Of a stretch of DNA of 50,311 nt, positions 16,854 through 24,605 are shown piece by piece. The DNA is taken from NCBI GenBank assembly GCA_040387515.1, contig JAZKDP010000003.1:1-50311 (forward strand), written 5' to 3'. Source of the DNA: Methylotenera_A sp040387515 (GTDB taxonomy: Bacteria; Pseudomonadota; Gammaproteobacteria; Burkholderiales; Methylophilaceae). How positions within the stretch are numbered: position 1 is the stretch's first letter; every line of letters begins with the position of its first letter. Under the pieces are notes generated by a model. That model saw only the letters and a list, made by a program, of their open reading frames with translations, was not told the DNA's origin and made no database searches. Both the position numbers and the translations under genes were made by a program.

Positions 16854-17384
16854 CTAGCTCTTCACTTCTAAACCGTTTTTAACTGATTTAACGCCTTCAA
16901 TTTTTGAAACGATTGTCTCGGCTTTAACTTTTGACAATTCATCATCCACAAAACCGCTTAAAATCACTACACCATTGAAAGTTTTTACGCTAATTTGTAG
17001 GCTTTTCAAATCTTTTTCAGCCAAAAGATTTGCTTTTGCTTTAGTAGTAATCACACTATCTGAAGTAACTCTTTTCGCTGCCTGCTTTTGAGCGCCCGAT
17101 TTATAATTGACATACTCGTCTTGATTCAGTGCACCGTCTTTGTCAATATCTGCTTTGGTAAAATGGCCTTTGGTAAAAAATTCATCTTTGCTAAATTCTG
17201 TTTGGCTGAGAAGCGCATTTGAATCCGTATCTAATTTTTTAAATTCTGTTTCCAACGAAAATCGATCATGATTAACAGAATCTGCAACAGCGTCTGAATC
17301 TAATGCAACAGCTTGCATACTAGATAAACCAAAAGCCAAGGCAATTGCTAATGTTGCTGATTGTAAGGTTGATGATTTTTTCAT
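16854..17384 (-). CDS. Secreted EF-hand and BON domain protein (copy 2)
   Basis: 176-residue exported paralogue of the gene at 15823. The signal peptide ends near MQAVA-LD. The first EF-hand loop is degenerate (DTDSNALLSQTE); the second is canonical (DIDKDGALNQDE, about 79-90). The C-terminal BON domain (SDSVITTKAKANLLAE to SVKNGLEVKS) is close to copy 1, but the linker is much shorter. The ATG at 17384 has GGGAG seven bases upstream. The open frame extends to 17492, but that stretch runs through the predicted promoter and is not coding. The two copies look like a local duplication that has since diverged. Confidence 0.88.
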   Translation of the reverse strand: MKKSSTLQSATLAIALAFGLSSMQAVALDSDAVADSVNHDRFSLETEFKKLDTDSNALLSQTEFSKDEFFTKGHFTKADIDKDGALNQDEYVNYKSGAQKQAAKRVTSDSVITTKAKANLLAEKDLKSLQISVKTFNGVVILSGFVDDELSKVKAETIVSKIEGVKSVKNGLEVKS

Positions 17385-17458
17385 TTGATAACTCCCGATA
17401 ACTGGTTTAATAAACACAAGTACACTTAATATTATTTGTGTCAGTTTGTGATGTCGCC

Positions 17459-17526
17459 ATGTTACGCAGGTTAGAAAGTGAATGAAGTCCACCTAATACT
17501 GATTGTGTTGTCAGATAGAGACTACA
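17459..17526 (-). promoter_or_regulatory. Shared promoter element, copy B
   Basis: On the minus strand TGTAGT-N6-CTGACA (17526 to 17509) is followed by ATCAG at the same five-base spacing. TAACAT (17464 to 17459) is 44 bases beyond CTGACA. Copies A and B also share GGACTT in the spacer. It serves BON/EF-hand copy 2, with a leader of about 68 bases. Confidence 0.75.
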
Positions 17527-17586
17527 ACTTAATTCAAATCGAGCGCTGCCTAAAATTTAAGGCAGCCAAGATTCCGAACAATTAAA

Positions 17587-19065
17587 TTAAAGCGATGCCG
17601 CCTCAAAATCGATTGGAATTAAAGCGCGGGTGAATACGCCTTTGCCTGGCTCACTTATGATTTCAATATGCCCGCCTATGGCTAACACACGGTGGCGCAT
17701 GCCGGATAATCCATGTGTATGACCATCTAAGGCATTCATGTCAATGCCTACACCGTCGTCTTCAATTTCTAATTTAATATGTTTCGCATCGACAATCACA
17801 TCAACAGAAACTTTGCTGGCTTTGGCATATTTATTGGCATTATTCAACGTTTCTTGCACGATGCGATATGCAACTAAGCTAATGGTTTCATTTAATTGGG
17901 TATTTTCATCTGGCAAGTTCAAAGTCAATTGCCACTGATTACGCTCTGCTGCATCTTGAATAAGCGATTGTAATGCGGGCCAAAACCCAAAGGTGGTGAG
18001 TATAGAAGGATGCAGTTCTTGCACGATATGGCGCTTATACTGAATGCCTTGATCCACATAACTGCTGGTTTTGCGCAACTTATTGGCCACGTCTGCGGCA
18101 ATATCCGGCGTAATATCTTTCATTTTTTTAATCACCCAAGCAATATCCATCTTGGTTGCCGTAAAGATTGAGCCTAGTTCGTCATGTAATTCGCGCGCTA
18201 GTTTTTGCCGCTCACGTTCCACATCTGCTTGATAATCCAGCGCTAAACTACGCAATAACTTGGTTTGCACTTGCAGTTTTTCTTCGTAAATGAGGTTTTC
18301 TTTTAATACGCGTTGTTGCAAATGGCTTTTAATGGCGATTTCTGCCAGCAATTGTTTTATGACCAACACCACAAGCCATATCAAAATTAAAGCCCCGGCA
18401 AAGATTGAAAGTCGCGCGATTAGAAAAGTATGTTCACGCTCATTTATCTTAGTGTCCAACACCTTACTTTGATTATTAATCACGATATCGGTGTATCCCA
18501 TGAACTTCTGCATTTCAACCAGACCTTCATCCAGATTCATCACCTGTTTTGCTTCTTGCGTTTTACCGGTTCTCGCTAAATTAAGCGTCACCTTCATTTC
18601 AGCTGCTTTGGCTTCTAGACTTGCAGAAATAGCTTTCAACCAATCTCGCTCTTCTACTTGCTCTACACCAGAAGAAGTACGAATCACCAGTGCTTCAATT
18701 TTTGCAATATTATCTCTGGCATCATTCAGTGCATAATTAAATGGTTCGACATACTCCTCTTTTTTTGTATACAAATAACCACGCTGTGCACTTTCGGCTT
18801 TATATAGATTCGTTTTCAGTTGATTCAACGTAACAATATTGGTTCTAATTTGGCCAATCACCTCATCTTGACGATCGATTGATTGAATCCATTTGTCGCT
18901 GTAAAGCACAGATACCATCGTAATCAGCAAAGCCACAGCAAGCATGGCGATTGTGCGCCCACCCAATAAAGCGATTAGCTTTTCAAACGCCAGCCAGCCC
19001 TGATTGAACAAAACCTTTGTCTTTTCTAGTGTTTTATTGGCGAAGCTTTGTATAGCGGGATTCAA
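17587..19065 (-). CDS. CHASE3 sensor histidine kinase (NarX-type core)
   Basis: Membrane histidine kinase of about 492 residues. Membrane helix 1 is near 39-56. A CHASE3 periplasmic sensor follows (NLYKAESAQRGYLYTKKEEY). Helix 2 is near 216-236, then a coiled linker and a HisKA_3 dimerisation domain with the phosphorylated His294 in ARELHDELGS. The ATPase domain has the N box (QETLNNANKYAKA) and G boxes (DDGVGIDM, HGLSGMRHRV). HisKA_3 kinases pair with NarL/FixJ regulators, and one is at 20726. The start is uncertain: TTG at 19065 is the first candidate and has no good ribosome site. Confidence 0.9.
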   Translation of the reverse strand: MNPAIQSFANKTLEKTKVLFNQGWLAFEKLIALLGGRTIAMLAVALLITMVSVLYSDKWIQSIDRQDEVIGQIRTNIVTLNQLKTNLYKAESAQRGYLYTKKEEYVEPFNYALNDARDNIAKIEALVIRTSSGVEQVEERDWLKAISASLEAKAAEMKVTLNLARTGKTQEAKQVMNLDEGLVEMQKFMGYTDIVINNQSKVLDTKINEREHTFLIARLSIFAGALILIWLVVLVIKQLLAEIAIKSHLQQRVLKENLIYEEKLQVQTKLLRSLALDYQADVERERQKLARELHDELGSIFTATKMDIAWVIKKMKDITPDIAADVANKLRKTSSYVDQGIQYKRHIVQELHPSILTTFGFWPALQSLIQDAAERNQWQLTLNLPDENTQLNETISLVAYRIVQETLNNANKYAKASKVSVDVIVDAKHIKLEIEDDGVGIDMNALDGHTHGLSGMRHRVLAIGGHIEIISEPGKGVFTRALIPIDFEAASL

Positions 19066-19069
19066 AATA

Positions 19070-19136
19070 TGTAATCGCTTTCTGACATCAAAATCAGATT
19101 ATAACGTCTAAATCGTTTAAAAATGGCGAGTATCCT
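19070..19136 (+). promoter_or_regulatory. Shared promoter element, copy C
   Basis: TGTAAT-N6-CTGACA (19070-19087) is followed by ATCAG five bases on and TATCCT (19131-19136) after 43 bases. It points toward the first DUF1328 gene, with a leader of about 38 bases. It also abuts the start of the divergent kinase gene, so the regulator could affect both. Confidence 0.75.
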
Positions 19137-19181
19137 TGTATCGTTAAGTTACGATTTTTCATATCATGCAAAGGACTCATC

Positions 19182-19355
19182 ATGCTTTATTACGCTTTTC
19201 TCTTTTTCGCTATCGCGATTATTGCGGGGTTACTTGGATTTAAAGATGTAGAGTCTGGCGCAACTAAAATTGCCAAATTCTTCTTCTTTATTTTTATTAT
19301 TTTAGCGTTACTCGTCATTACTGCAGTAGTACTTGGCTTTAAGCTAGCATTCTAA
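19182..19355 (+). CDS. DUF1328 small membrane protein (copy 1)
   Basis: A 57-residue peptide, almost entirely two membrane helices: MLYYAFLFFAIAIIAGLLGF, then a short polar loop (KDVESGATKIAK) and a second hydrophobic stretch. The pattern matches the DUF1328/YtjA family of small stress-associated membrane proteins of unknown function. AAAGGA lies six bases before the ATG. Two lysines in the tail distinguish it from copy 2. It is preceded by shared promoter element C. Confidence 0.85.
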   Translation: MLYYAFLFFAIAIIAGLLGFKDVESGATKIAKFFFFIFIILALLVITAVVLGFKLAF

Positions 19356-19369
19356 ATTACAAGCATGCT

Positions 19370-19437
19370 TGTAAGCGCTTTCTGACAAAGTTATCAGAAA
19401 TTAGCCGCTGATAATGAGCAAGGTGTTCGCATAAAGT
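19370..19437 (+). promoter_or_regulatory. Shared promoter element, copy D
   Basis: TGTAAG-N6-CTGACA (19370-19387) is followed by ATCAG at the same spacing and TAAAGT (19432-19437) after 44 bases. Copies C and D are identical over CGCTTTCTGACA. It drives the second DUF1328 gene and perhaps the DUF883 and holin-X genes behind it. Confidence 0.75.
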
Positions 19438-19488
19438 AGCAACTGTGCATTTACATTAGTTGATTACAAATTTACAAGGAGGTTCAAG

Positions 19489-19647
19489 ATGCTTCATTAC
19501 ACTGTCGTATTTTTTATCATCGCCATTATTGCTGCGGTGTTCGGGTTTGGCGGTATTGCGGCAGGTGCAACTGAAATTGCAAAAATATTATTTTTTGTAT
19601 TTTTAATTGTGACCGTTATTTCATTCATCATCGGTAGAAAACGTTAG
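19489..19647 (+). CDS. DUF1328 small membrane protein (copy 2)
   Basis: A 52-residue peptide with two membrane helices (MLHYTVVFFIIAIIAAVFGF; ILFFVFLIVTVISFIIG) and a GGIAAGATEIAK loop, closer to the DUF1328 consensus than copy 1. A perfect ribosome site, AAGGAGG, precedes the ATG by six bases, suggesting strong translation. It is followed by the DUF883 gene after about 80 bases. Function unknown; the family is associated with stress responses in proteobacteria. Confidence 0.88.
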   Translation: MLHYTVVFFIIAIIAAVFGFGGIAAGATEIAKILFFVFLIVTVISFIIGRKR

Positions 19648-19728
19648 TTTTTACTGATTAAATTGATTCACAAGTTTAATTTTAATCGTTATACCTATTT
19701 TATTAATATATACATAAAGGATTTCACC

Positions 19729-20148
19729 ATGTTTAATTCAAACAAAGAAGAGTTAAAAGATAAAGCTGCAAATTTGGCTGACCAAGTAAAAGACAATGTT
19801 CAAGATGTTGCAAGCGATGTAAGACGCAGTGCCGATAGAATCGGTCAAAACTTGCAAGAAAAAACCCTTGAAACTAAACATGAAGCATTAAGCGTGATTG
19901 ACAGCTTAAAATCATTAATTAACCAGTACACAAGCTCTGCTAATGTGGCGGATATTAAAAATCAAATTTTAGACAAGGCCTATGAATTAAAAGGTACTGT
20001 TAAAGATGAAGTAACACATGCTTATGAAGCTGGCAAAGAGCGTACCGCACACACCGTGCAAGAAAAACCTTTGTTGAGCTTAGGTTTGGCTATTGGTGCA
20101 GGCGTGTTACTGGGCTATATTTTGGGTTCTAAACAATCTTCAAAATAA
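19729..20148 (+). CDS. DUF883 (YqjD/ElaB-like) membrane-anchored protein
   Basis: 139-residue protein with a long charged amphipathic helical region (DKAANLADQVKDNVQDVASD and onward) and one C-terminal membrane segment (PLLSLGLAIGAGVLLGYILGS). This is the layout of YqjD and ElaB, stationary-phase inner-membrane proteins reported to bind ribosomes. The ATG at 19729 has AAAGG eight bases upstream; an extension to 19663 is not supported. The next gene encodes a holin-X/YqjE-like protein, mirroring the E. coli yqjD-yqjE order. Confidence 0.87.
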   Translation: MFNSNKEELKDKAANLADQVKDNVQDVASDVRRSADRIGQNLQEKTLETKHEALSVIDSLKSLINQYTSSANVADIKNQILDKAYELKGTVKDEVTHAYEAGKERTAHTVQEKPLLSLGLAIGAGVLLGYILGSKQSSK

Positions 20149-20169
20149 TTTTAAGAATGAAAGTTACCT

Positions 20170-20661
20170 ATGTTGAATACCGCGCTCAAATTTGTTGCAC
20201 AACTACTTCTTGCCAAATTCTTACGTGATCGCATGAAAAATGTGCAAGAAGATTTTAGTAATGATGCAGAAGGTCATTTTGGCGCGGTGAAAAAGAGTAT
20301 AGCGGCGCTGGTTGAAAACCACGCCGCTATATTTAAGCAACAACTTAATCAAGACATGAAGCGTGCAGCCAATAGTTTATTCGGCCTCGTTTTCATACTC
20401 TTTGCGTTGCTGTGTTCTGGCTTAACCGCATTAATGTGGTTATTTGCCATCGCATGGAACAGCGCTCATCGCGATGTAATCTTAGGAGTAACAATGGCTT
20501 TACCGTTATTAGTTAGCATAGGCATCTTCCTTGCTATTCGCAACACTTGGAAAAAACAACCTCTTTTTTCAAAATCTATGGTACAAATTGAGAATGATTG
20601 GCAAATATTTAAAGATGGTTTAGATGGCACAGCAGATACTTCTGATGAAGCCAATCGATAA
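20170..20661 (+). CDS. Holin-X/YqjE-like membrane protein
   Basis: 163-residue protein with an amphipathic N-terminal half and two adjacent membrane helices (LFGLVFILFALLCSGLTALM; ILGVTMALPLLVSIGIFLAI). Such proteins are annotated phage holin family or YqjE, although a lytic role is not established. It begins 21 bases after the DUF883 gene, and the pair is conserved as yqjD-yqjE in enterobacteria. Its C-terminal tail is acidic. Its place between DUF1328 and the response regulator puts it in the envelope-stress cluster. Confidence 0.78.
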   Translation: MLNTALKFVAQLLLAKFLRDRMKNVQEDFSNDAEGHFGAVKKSIAALVENHAAIFKQQLNQDMKRAANSLFGLVFILFALLCSGLTALMWLFAIAWNSAHRDVILGVTMALPLLVSIGIFLAIRNTWKKQPLFSKSMVQIENDWQIFKDGLDGTADTSDEANR

Positions 20662-20725
20662 CTTTTTCGGTTCAATTGTTTAGTTGAATCTGTTTATTAA
20701 ATTTGAATCCTAGGCCCACCTATAC

Positions 20726-21358
20726 ATGAAAAACGTCTTACTGGTTGATGACCACAGCATTGTGCGCCAAGGTTTAAAAAATCTGATCGCCTTAGAAGCG
20801 GATTTAACCGTGACAGGCGAAGCTGGATCTGGCGTAGAAGCAATCAAAATGGTGCGCGCCAATCAATATGACATTGTTGTATTGGATATTTCAATGCCAG
20901 ACAAAAATGGCGTCGATACTTTACATGATTTAAAGCACGTTGCCCCCAGCTTGCCTGTGTTGATTTTAAGCGGCTATGGCGAAGCGCAATATGCGCTTAA
21001 TTTAATTCGTAACGGCTGCAAAGGCTATCTATCCAAAGACGCAGACTCTGACGAAATTATCAAAGCCATCCGTACCATTGCCAACGGCAAACGTTATATT
21101 TCAGCAGAATTAGCTGAGTTAATGAGCGAGCAGCTCAGCCATCCAACCGAAAAACAATTGCATGAAACGCTAAGTGACCGTGAATTCCAAGTATTTTTTA
21201 AATTGTCTAGTGGCTTAAGTGCCACGGAAATAGGCGAAGAACTGAATATTAGCGTTAAAACTGTGAGTACTTATCGATCGCGTATTCTAGAAAAAATGAG
21301 CCTTAAAACCAATGCGGACTTAACTTATTACGCGATTAAAAATGGATTAATTACATGA
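20726..21358 (+). CDS. NarL/UvrY-type response regulator
   Basis: Receiver plus LuxR-type helix-turn-helix, 210 residues. The receiver has the acidic pair D8/D9, phosphorylation site D54 (VVLDISMPDKNG), S82 and K104 (YLSKDAD). The DNA-binding domain (about 145-205) carries LSDREFQVFFKLSSGLSATE, LNISVKTVSTYRSRILEKM and the terminal AIKNGLI. It resembles GacA/UvrY. The likely partner is the HisKA_3 kinase at 17587. The shared TGTARK-N6-CTGACA element resembles the known GacA box, so this protein is the first candidate for binding it; that link is inferred. Confidence 0.93.
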   Translation: MKNVLLVDDHSIVRQGLKNLIALEADLTVTGEAGSGVEAIKMVRANQYDIVVLDISMPDKNGVDTLHDLKHVAPSLPVLILSGYGEAQYALNLIRNGCKGYLSKDADSDEIIKAIRTIANGKRYISAELAELMSEQLSHPTEKQLHETLSDREFQVFFKLSSGLSATEIGEELNISVKTVSTYRSRILEKMSLKTNADLTYYAIKNGLIT

Positions 21359-21468
21359 TTAACCTTGTCCACTTTGTTAAAAAACGTGTAGTCACATGTC
21401 AGACAAGAGCCGATTGTTTGCACTTTTTTAGTATTGTAGAATGAGATTTGGTCAATTAAAGCAAACTA

Positions 21469-21966
21469 ATGCGTAACGATAAACAACATAAGATGTCAGA
21501 TTCTAAAAATAATCCTACGAACAAAGCTGCATTGAGCACAAACAATTTGCACAAGTCGCAAAGTCAAACGGATCCAATGAAAATGCTATTGGTAGAAGAC
21601 TCTACTTTGTTACGTGAGGTGTTATTTGAAACGATTAACGGCCTTGATAATGTTGCGGTGAATGGCACTGCAGACACACAACTTAAAGCGATTGAATTGT
21701 TAAATGAAAAGCCATTTGATATTTTGTTGCTGGATATTGAATTAGCTCAAGGCAATGGTTTTGAGGTGATTCGGCACATTCAAAAAGCACACTATCCTTT
21801 CGTCCAGCCAATTCTTATGATGCTGACGAATCATGCGCATCCGCATTATCGTAGTTTGGCCAAAAGTTTAGGCGTGCATTATTTTTTCGATAAATCCATG
21901 GATTTTGATTTAGCCATTGAAGCAATTGAATTAGAGGCTAGTCGATTTTTGAGTGCTCAACATTAA
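21469..21966 (+). CDS. Stand-alone receiver-domain protein
   Basis: A receiver domain without an output domain. It begins MKMLLVEDSTLLREVLFETI, has phosphorylation site D89 in ILLLDIELAQGNG, the conserved Thr in MMLTN and Lys in FFDKSMD. About 36 polar residues precede the receiver if translation starts at 21469; ATGs at 21493 and 21577 are alternatives. Such proteins act in phosphorelays or by protein contact. It may share or divert phosphate from the nearby kinase. TTGTTT-N17-TAGAAT upstream is a plausible promoter. Confidence 0.85.
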   Translation: MRNDKQHKMSDSKNNPTNKAALSTNNLHKSQSQTDPMKMLLVEDSTLLREVLFETINGLDNVAVNGTADTQLKAIELLNEKPFDILLLDIELAQGNGFEVIRHIQKAHYPFVQPILMMLTNHAHPHYRSLAKSLGVHYFFDKSMDFDLAIEAIELEASRFLSAQH

Positions 21967-21994
21967 TAGCTGTATTGGTTTATGTTAAACCCTC

Positions 21995-22465
21995 ATGTTA
22001 AACACTGAAACCTGGGAACTGATTAGTTATATCGTCACCGCATTTGGCTTGCCACTGGCTATTTTTTCTTTTATTTGGCAGCAACGCAAAGAACGCGAAA
22101 ACGAAGAAGAAGCGGTTTACCAAATGCTGTCGGATGCTTACACCGATTTTTTGAAATTGGTCATGCAAAACCCCGATCTCAAATTGCGCTCGCAAAGCGA
22201 GATTATTGATCTGACTGAAGAACAACGTGAACGCATTCACGTGATTTTTGAAATATTGATTTCGTTGTTTGAACGCGCTTATTTGTTGGCGTATGAAGAT
22301 AATATGTCAGGCAAACAACGCCGCAGATGGGCATCTTGGGACGATTACATGCGTGAATGGTGCGAACGAGATGACTTTAAATTTAAGCTACCGCGTTTGT
22401 TACAAGGTGAAGATGCGGATTTCGCAGCTTATATTCAAAAAATTGCCAACGAAGAACATATGTAA
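21995..22465 (+). CDS. Hypothetical protein with N-terminal membrane helix
   Basis: I do not recognise this 156-residue protein. One membrane segment (LISYIVTAFGLPLAIFSFIW) is followed by a strongly acidic and basic helical region with many Glu and Arg and a Trp-rich stretch (RRRWASWDDYMREWCERDDF). The topology suggests a membrane-anchored cytoplasmic domain. It lies 28 bases after the lone receiver gene and in the same direction, so a functional link is possible but not shown. Confidence 0.7.
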   Translation: MLNTETWELISYIVTAFGLPLAIFSFIWQQRKERENEEEAVYQMLSDAYTDFLKLVMQNPDLKLRSQSEIIDLTEEQRERIHVIFEILISLFERAYLLAYEDNMSGKQRRRWASWDDYMREWCERDDFKFKLPRLLQGEDADFAAYIQKIANEEHM

Positions 22466-22551
22466 GTCTTAGCGTTAGATATCAAATAGGCATAAAGCAT
22501 CCATTAATAATAAGAATTGCTAATCACTCTCTAATTAACTGGGAATCTAAT

Positions 22552-23001
22552 ATGAACATTTATGAAGCATTAAGAGCAAGTCATGACACGCAAAGACAGC
22601 TTTGTGAAGAACTATTATCCAGTGAACCCAACGCACAATCGCGTAAAGAGTTATTCAAAACCTTAAAAGTAGAGTTAGAAGCGCACGCCGCAGCTGAAGA
22701 GCGTTTTTTATACTGTCCCATTATGATGGAAGATGCTGGCCTTTCAATCTCACGCCATGCGCTGGCAGAGCATCATGAAATGGAAGAGATGATGGAAGAA
22801 TTAACCACAAATGATCCTACCGTGCAAGGTTGGTTAACGCGCGCAAAAGCCTTGTGCGAAAAGGTAAACCATCATTTAGATGAAGAGGAAAAAGCATTTT
22901 TTCAACTGTCTGGCAAATTGTTGAGTGACAAGCAAAAGAACGCTTTAGCCAAAGACTATTTAAGTGATTACGAGCGACTTAAAATAAAATATAGCAGTTA
23001 A
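22552..23001 (+). CDS. Hemerythrin HHE-domain protein
   Basis: 149-residue four-helix protein with the pattern of a hemerythrin-like di-iron site: H11, H45 with E49 (EAHAAAEE), H74 or H75 (AEHHEMEE), and H107/H108 with E112 (NHHLDEEEKAFF). Such proteins sense or buffer oxygen, nitric oxide or iron. It is in the stress cluster, after the regulators and before a DoxX protein. No ligand can be assigned from sequence. Confidence 0.88.
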   Translation: MNIYEALRASHDTQRQLCEELLSSEPNAQSRKELFKTLKVELEAHAAAEERFLYCPIMMEDAGLSISRHALAEHHEMEEMMEELTTNDPTVQGWLTRAKALCEKVNHHLDEEEKAFFQLSGKLLSDKQKNALAKDYLSDYERLKIKYSS

Positions 23002-23032
23002 TGTCATTGGGCGAATTTTTGAGTGAATTCTT

Positions 23033-23491
23033 GTGAATGAATTTAAGGATAATTTGGATTTTCAATCCGCCAACCATAACCAGAATCGCCACTGGAAAAT
23101 AGCTGCTAGAATTTTTGTAACGACTTGGTTTGTGATTGGCGGCACCATGCATTTTGCCAATCCCGAGCCATTCTTACGCATTATGCCGCCGTATATTCCG
23201 TTCCATTTAGCTTGCGTATACATCAGTGGCGCGTTCGAATTATTAGGTGCGATTGGCTTGTGGATCAAGCCTGTTAGAAGTTTAGCTGGCTATGGTTTAA
23301 TGGCGTTAACAACAATCGTCACACTTGCCAATGTGTACATGTATCAACACCCCAATTTATTTCCCAGCATTCCAGAATGGCTATTAGTTGTGCGCTTGCC
23401 GGTACAAGCGTTGTTGATTTGGCTGATTTGGTGGTGTTCTAGACCAGAAAAATCCAGCACTTATGTCAACATTAAATTGCCAGTTACATAA
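23033..23491 (+). CDS. DoxX-family membrane protein
   Basis: 152-residue inner-membrane protein with about four helices. The DoxX pattern is visible: WFVIGGTMHFANPEPFLRIM, then a helix with GAFELLGAIGLWIKPVRSLAG, a third helix and a C-terminal helix. Members are linked to thiosulphate or redox metabolism in some organisms, but most are uncharacterised. The start is GTG at 23033. It lies 31 bases after the hemerythrin gene, suggesting co-transcription. Confidence 0.82.
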   Translation: MNEFKDNLDFQSANHNQNRHWKIAARIFVTTWFVIGGTMHFANPEPFLRIMPPYIPFHLACVYISGAFELLGAIGLWIKPVRSLAGYGLMALTTIVTLANVYMYQHPNLFPSIPEWLLVVRLPVQALLIWLIWWCSRPEKSSTYVNIKLPVT

Positions 23492-23581
23492 CTATGTTAT
23501 ATGGGCGATTTAATTATCTAATTACTCAATTAAATCAGTTAAGTTTTTTATAGCTAATTGCGATATTGGTAATTAATTGCA

Positions 23582-24448
23582 CTATTTGGTCATTCTAGTT
23601 AGCTTAAAACCTGCTTTTTTAAACGCATTGATCAAACCCGTTTTTCCAGCCAAATGGGATGCACCAACCGCCGCAAATACTGGTTTTTCATTTGCAGCTT
23701 TAATGCTACCTTCTGCCATCACCACATTGCGTTCATCCAATAATTTAGTGCGCATTTTTGTCCAAATAGGCTTAGGCAACATGCCGCCAGTGATTTTTTC
23801 ATCTAAAGCACTAATTTTGTCTGAGTCACCGCTCAAATAAGCGGCCATTAGTCGCTCAAAATCCGCTTCTTTTTGCGTTTGTGTGCGTTTTAAAACAGCA
23901 CGCAACATCACCAATTGCTCTTCACGACTAAAATCATCCATCACACCAAAATGGGCTTTGCTAGATTCCAAGCCTTCTATATCTTTGGATAAATCTTCAG
24001 ATTTTGCCATGAGCAAATTATCTTGCGCAAATGGCGTCTGCGGTTTGGGCAGATCAAATATCACTGCCAGCAACCAAGGCTTCATCTGCATCGCCGCATC
24101 CAAATGCATCACATGAAAATCCGCCAACTCACGCACTTGTTCAAGCTCTTGCTCAGTCAACAGTTCGCGCAAAGTGGCATCTTGCATCAACAGCGCATTG
24201 GGGTCTTGTTTGTCTGGTTTGGTTTCCATGATAAAAGTATCCACGCTATTCAGCGCTTCAATCACACTAGGTGAAAAATCAGTGATGCGATTATCATCGG
24301 TATGCATGGTGCCAAATAAATAGCTAACTATTCCAGTCGGCGATTCCATCTTCCAGAACAAGCCTTTTTCGGTTGCTTGCACCATTACAGAGGCACATAA
24401 CAAGCAACTGAAGATGATTGCTCTGATGAATGATTGATAGCTGAACAT
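23582..24448 (-). CDS. TraB/GumN-family protein
   Basis: 288-residue protein with a signal peptide (cleaved near VMVQA-TE), hence periplasmic or membrane-associated. The TraB/GumN features are GTMHTDD near the N-terminus, ETKPDKQDP and the C-terminal FAAVGASHLAGKTGLI. The fold is related to metal-dependent proteases of the Tiki/TraB group. Its role in bacteria is poorly known. AAAGGA is six bases before the ATG. It stands alone and converges with the DoxX gene. Confidence 0.9.
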   Translation of the reverse strand: MFSYQSFIRAIIFSCLLCASVMVQATEKGLFWKMESPTGIVSYLFGTMHTDDNRITDFSPSVIEALNSVDTFIMETKPDKQDPNALLMQDATLRELLTEQELEQVRELADFHVMHLDAAMQMKPWLLAVIFDLPKPQTPFAQDNLLMAKSEDLSKDIEGLESSKAHFGVMDDFSREEQLVMLRAVLKRTQTQKEADFERLMAAYLSGDSDKISALDEKITGGMLPKPIWTKMRTKLLDERNVVMAEGSIKAANEKPVFAAVGASHLAGKTGLINAFKKAGFKLTRMTK

Positions 24449-24605
24449 GAGAAATCCTTTAAATGAGATGCATTTTAAAGACTTTTAAATCAATCAATTA
24501 GTTCAGATTGGGGTTTTAGCCAAGCAAACTTAGTCACAAAAAGCGTTTGAACTCACGCCTGTTGCGATTGAAAAGTATTTAACTTTTTGCTGACTAAACT
24601 CAAAC

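Noticed and set aside
17385..17492. N-terminal extension of BON/EF-hand copy 2
   Set aside because: The frame is open but lacks a ribosome site, covers the predicted -10, and would bury a good signal peptide.
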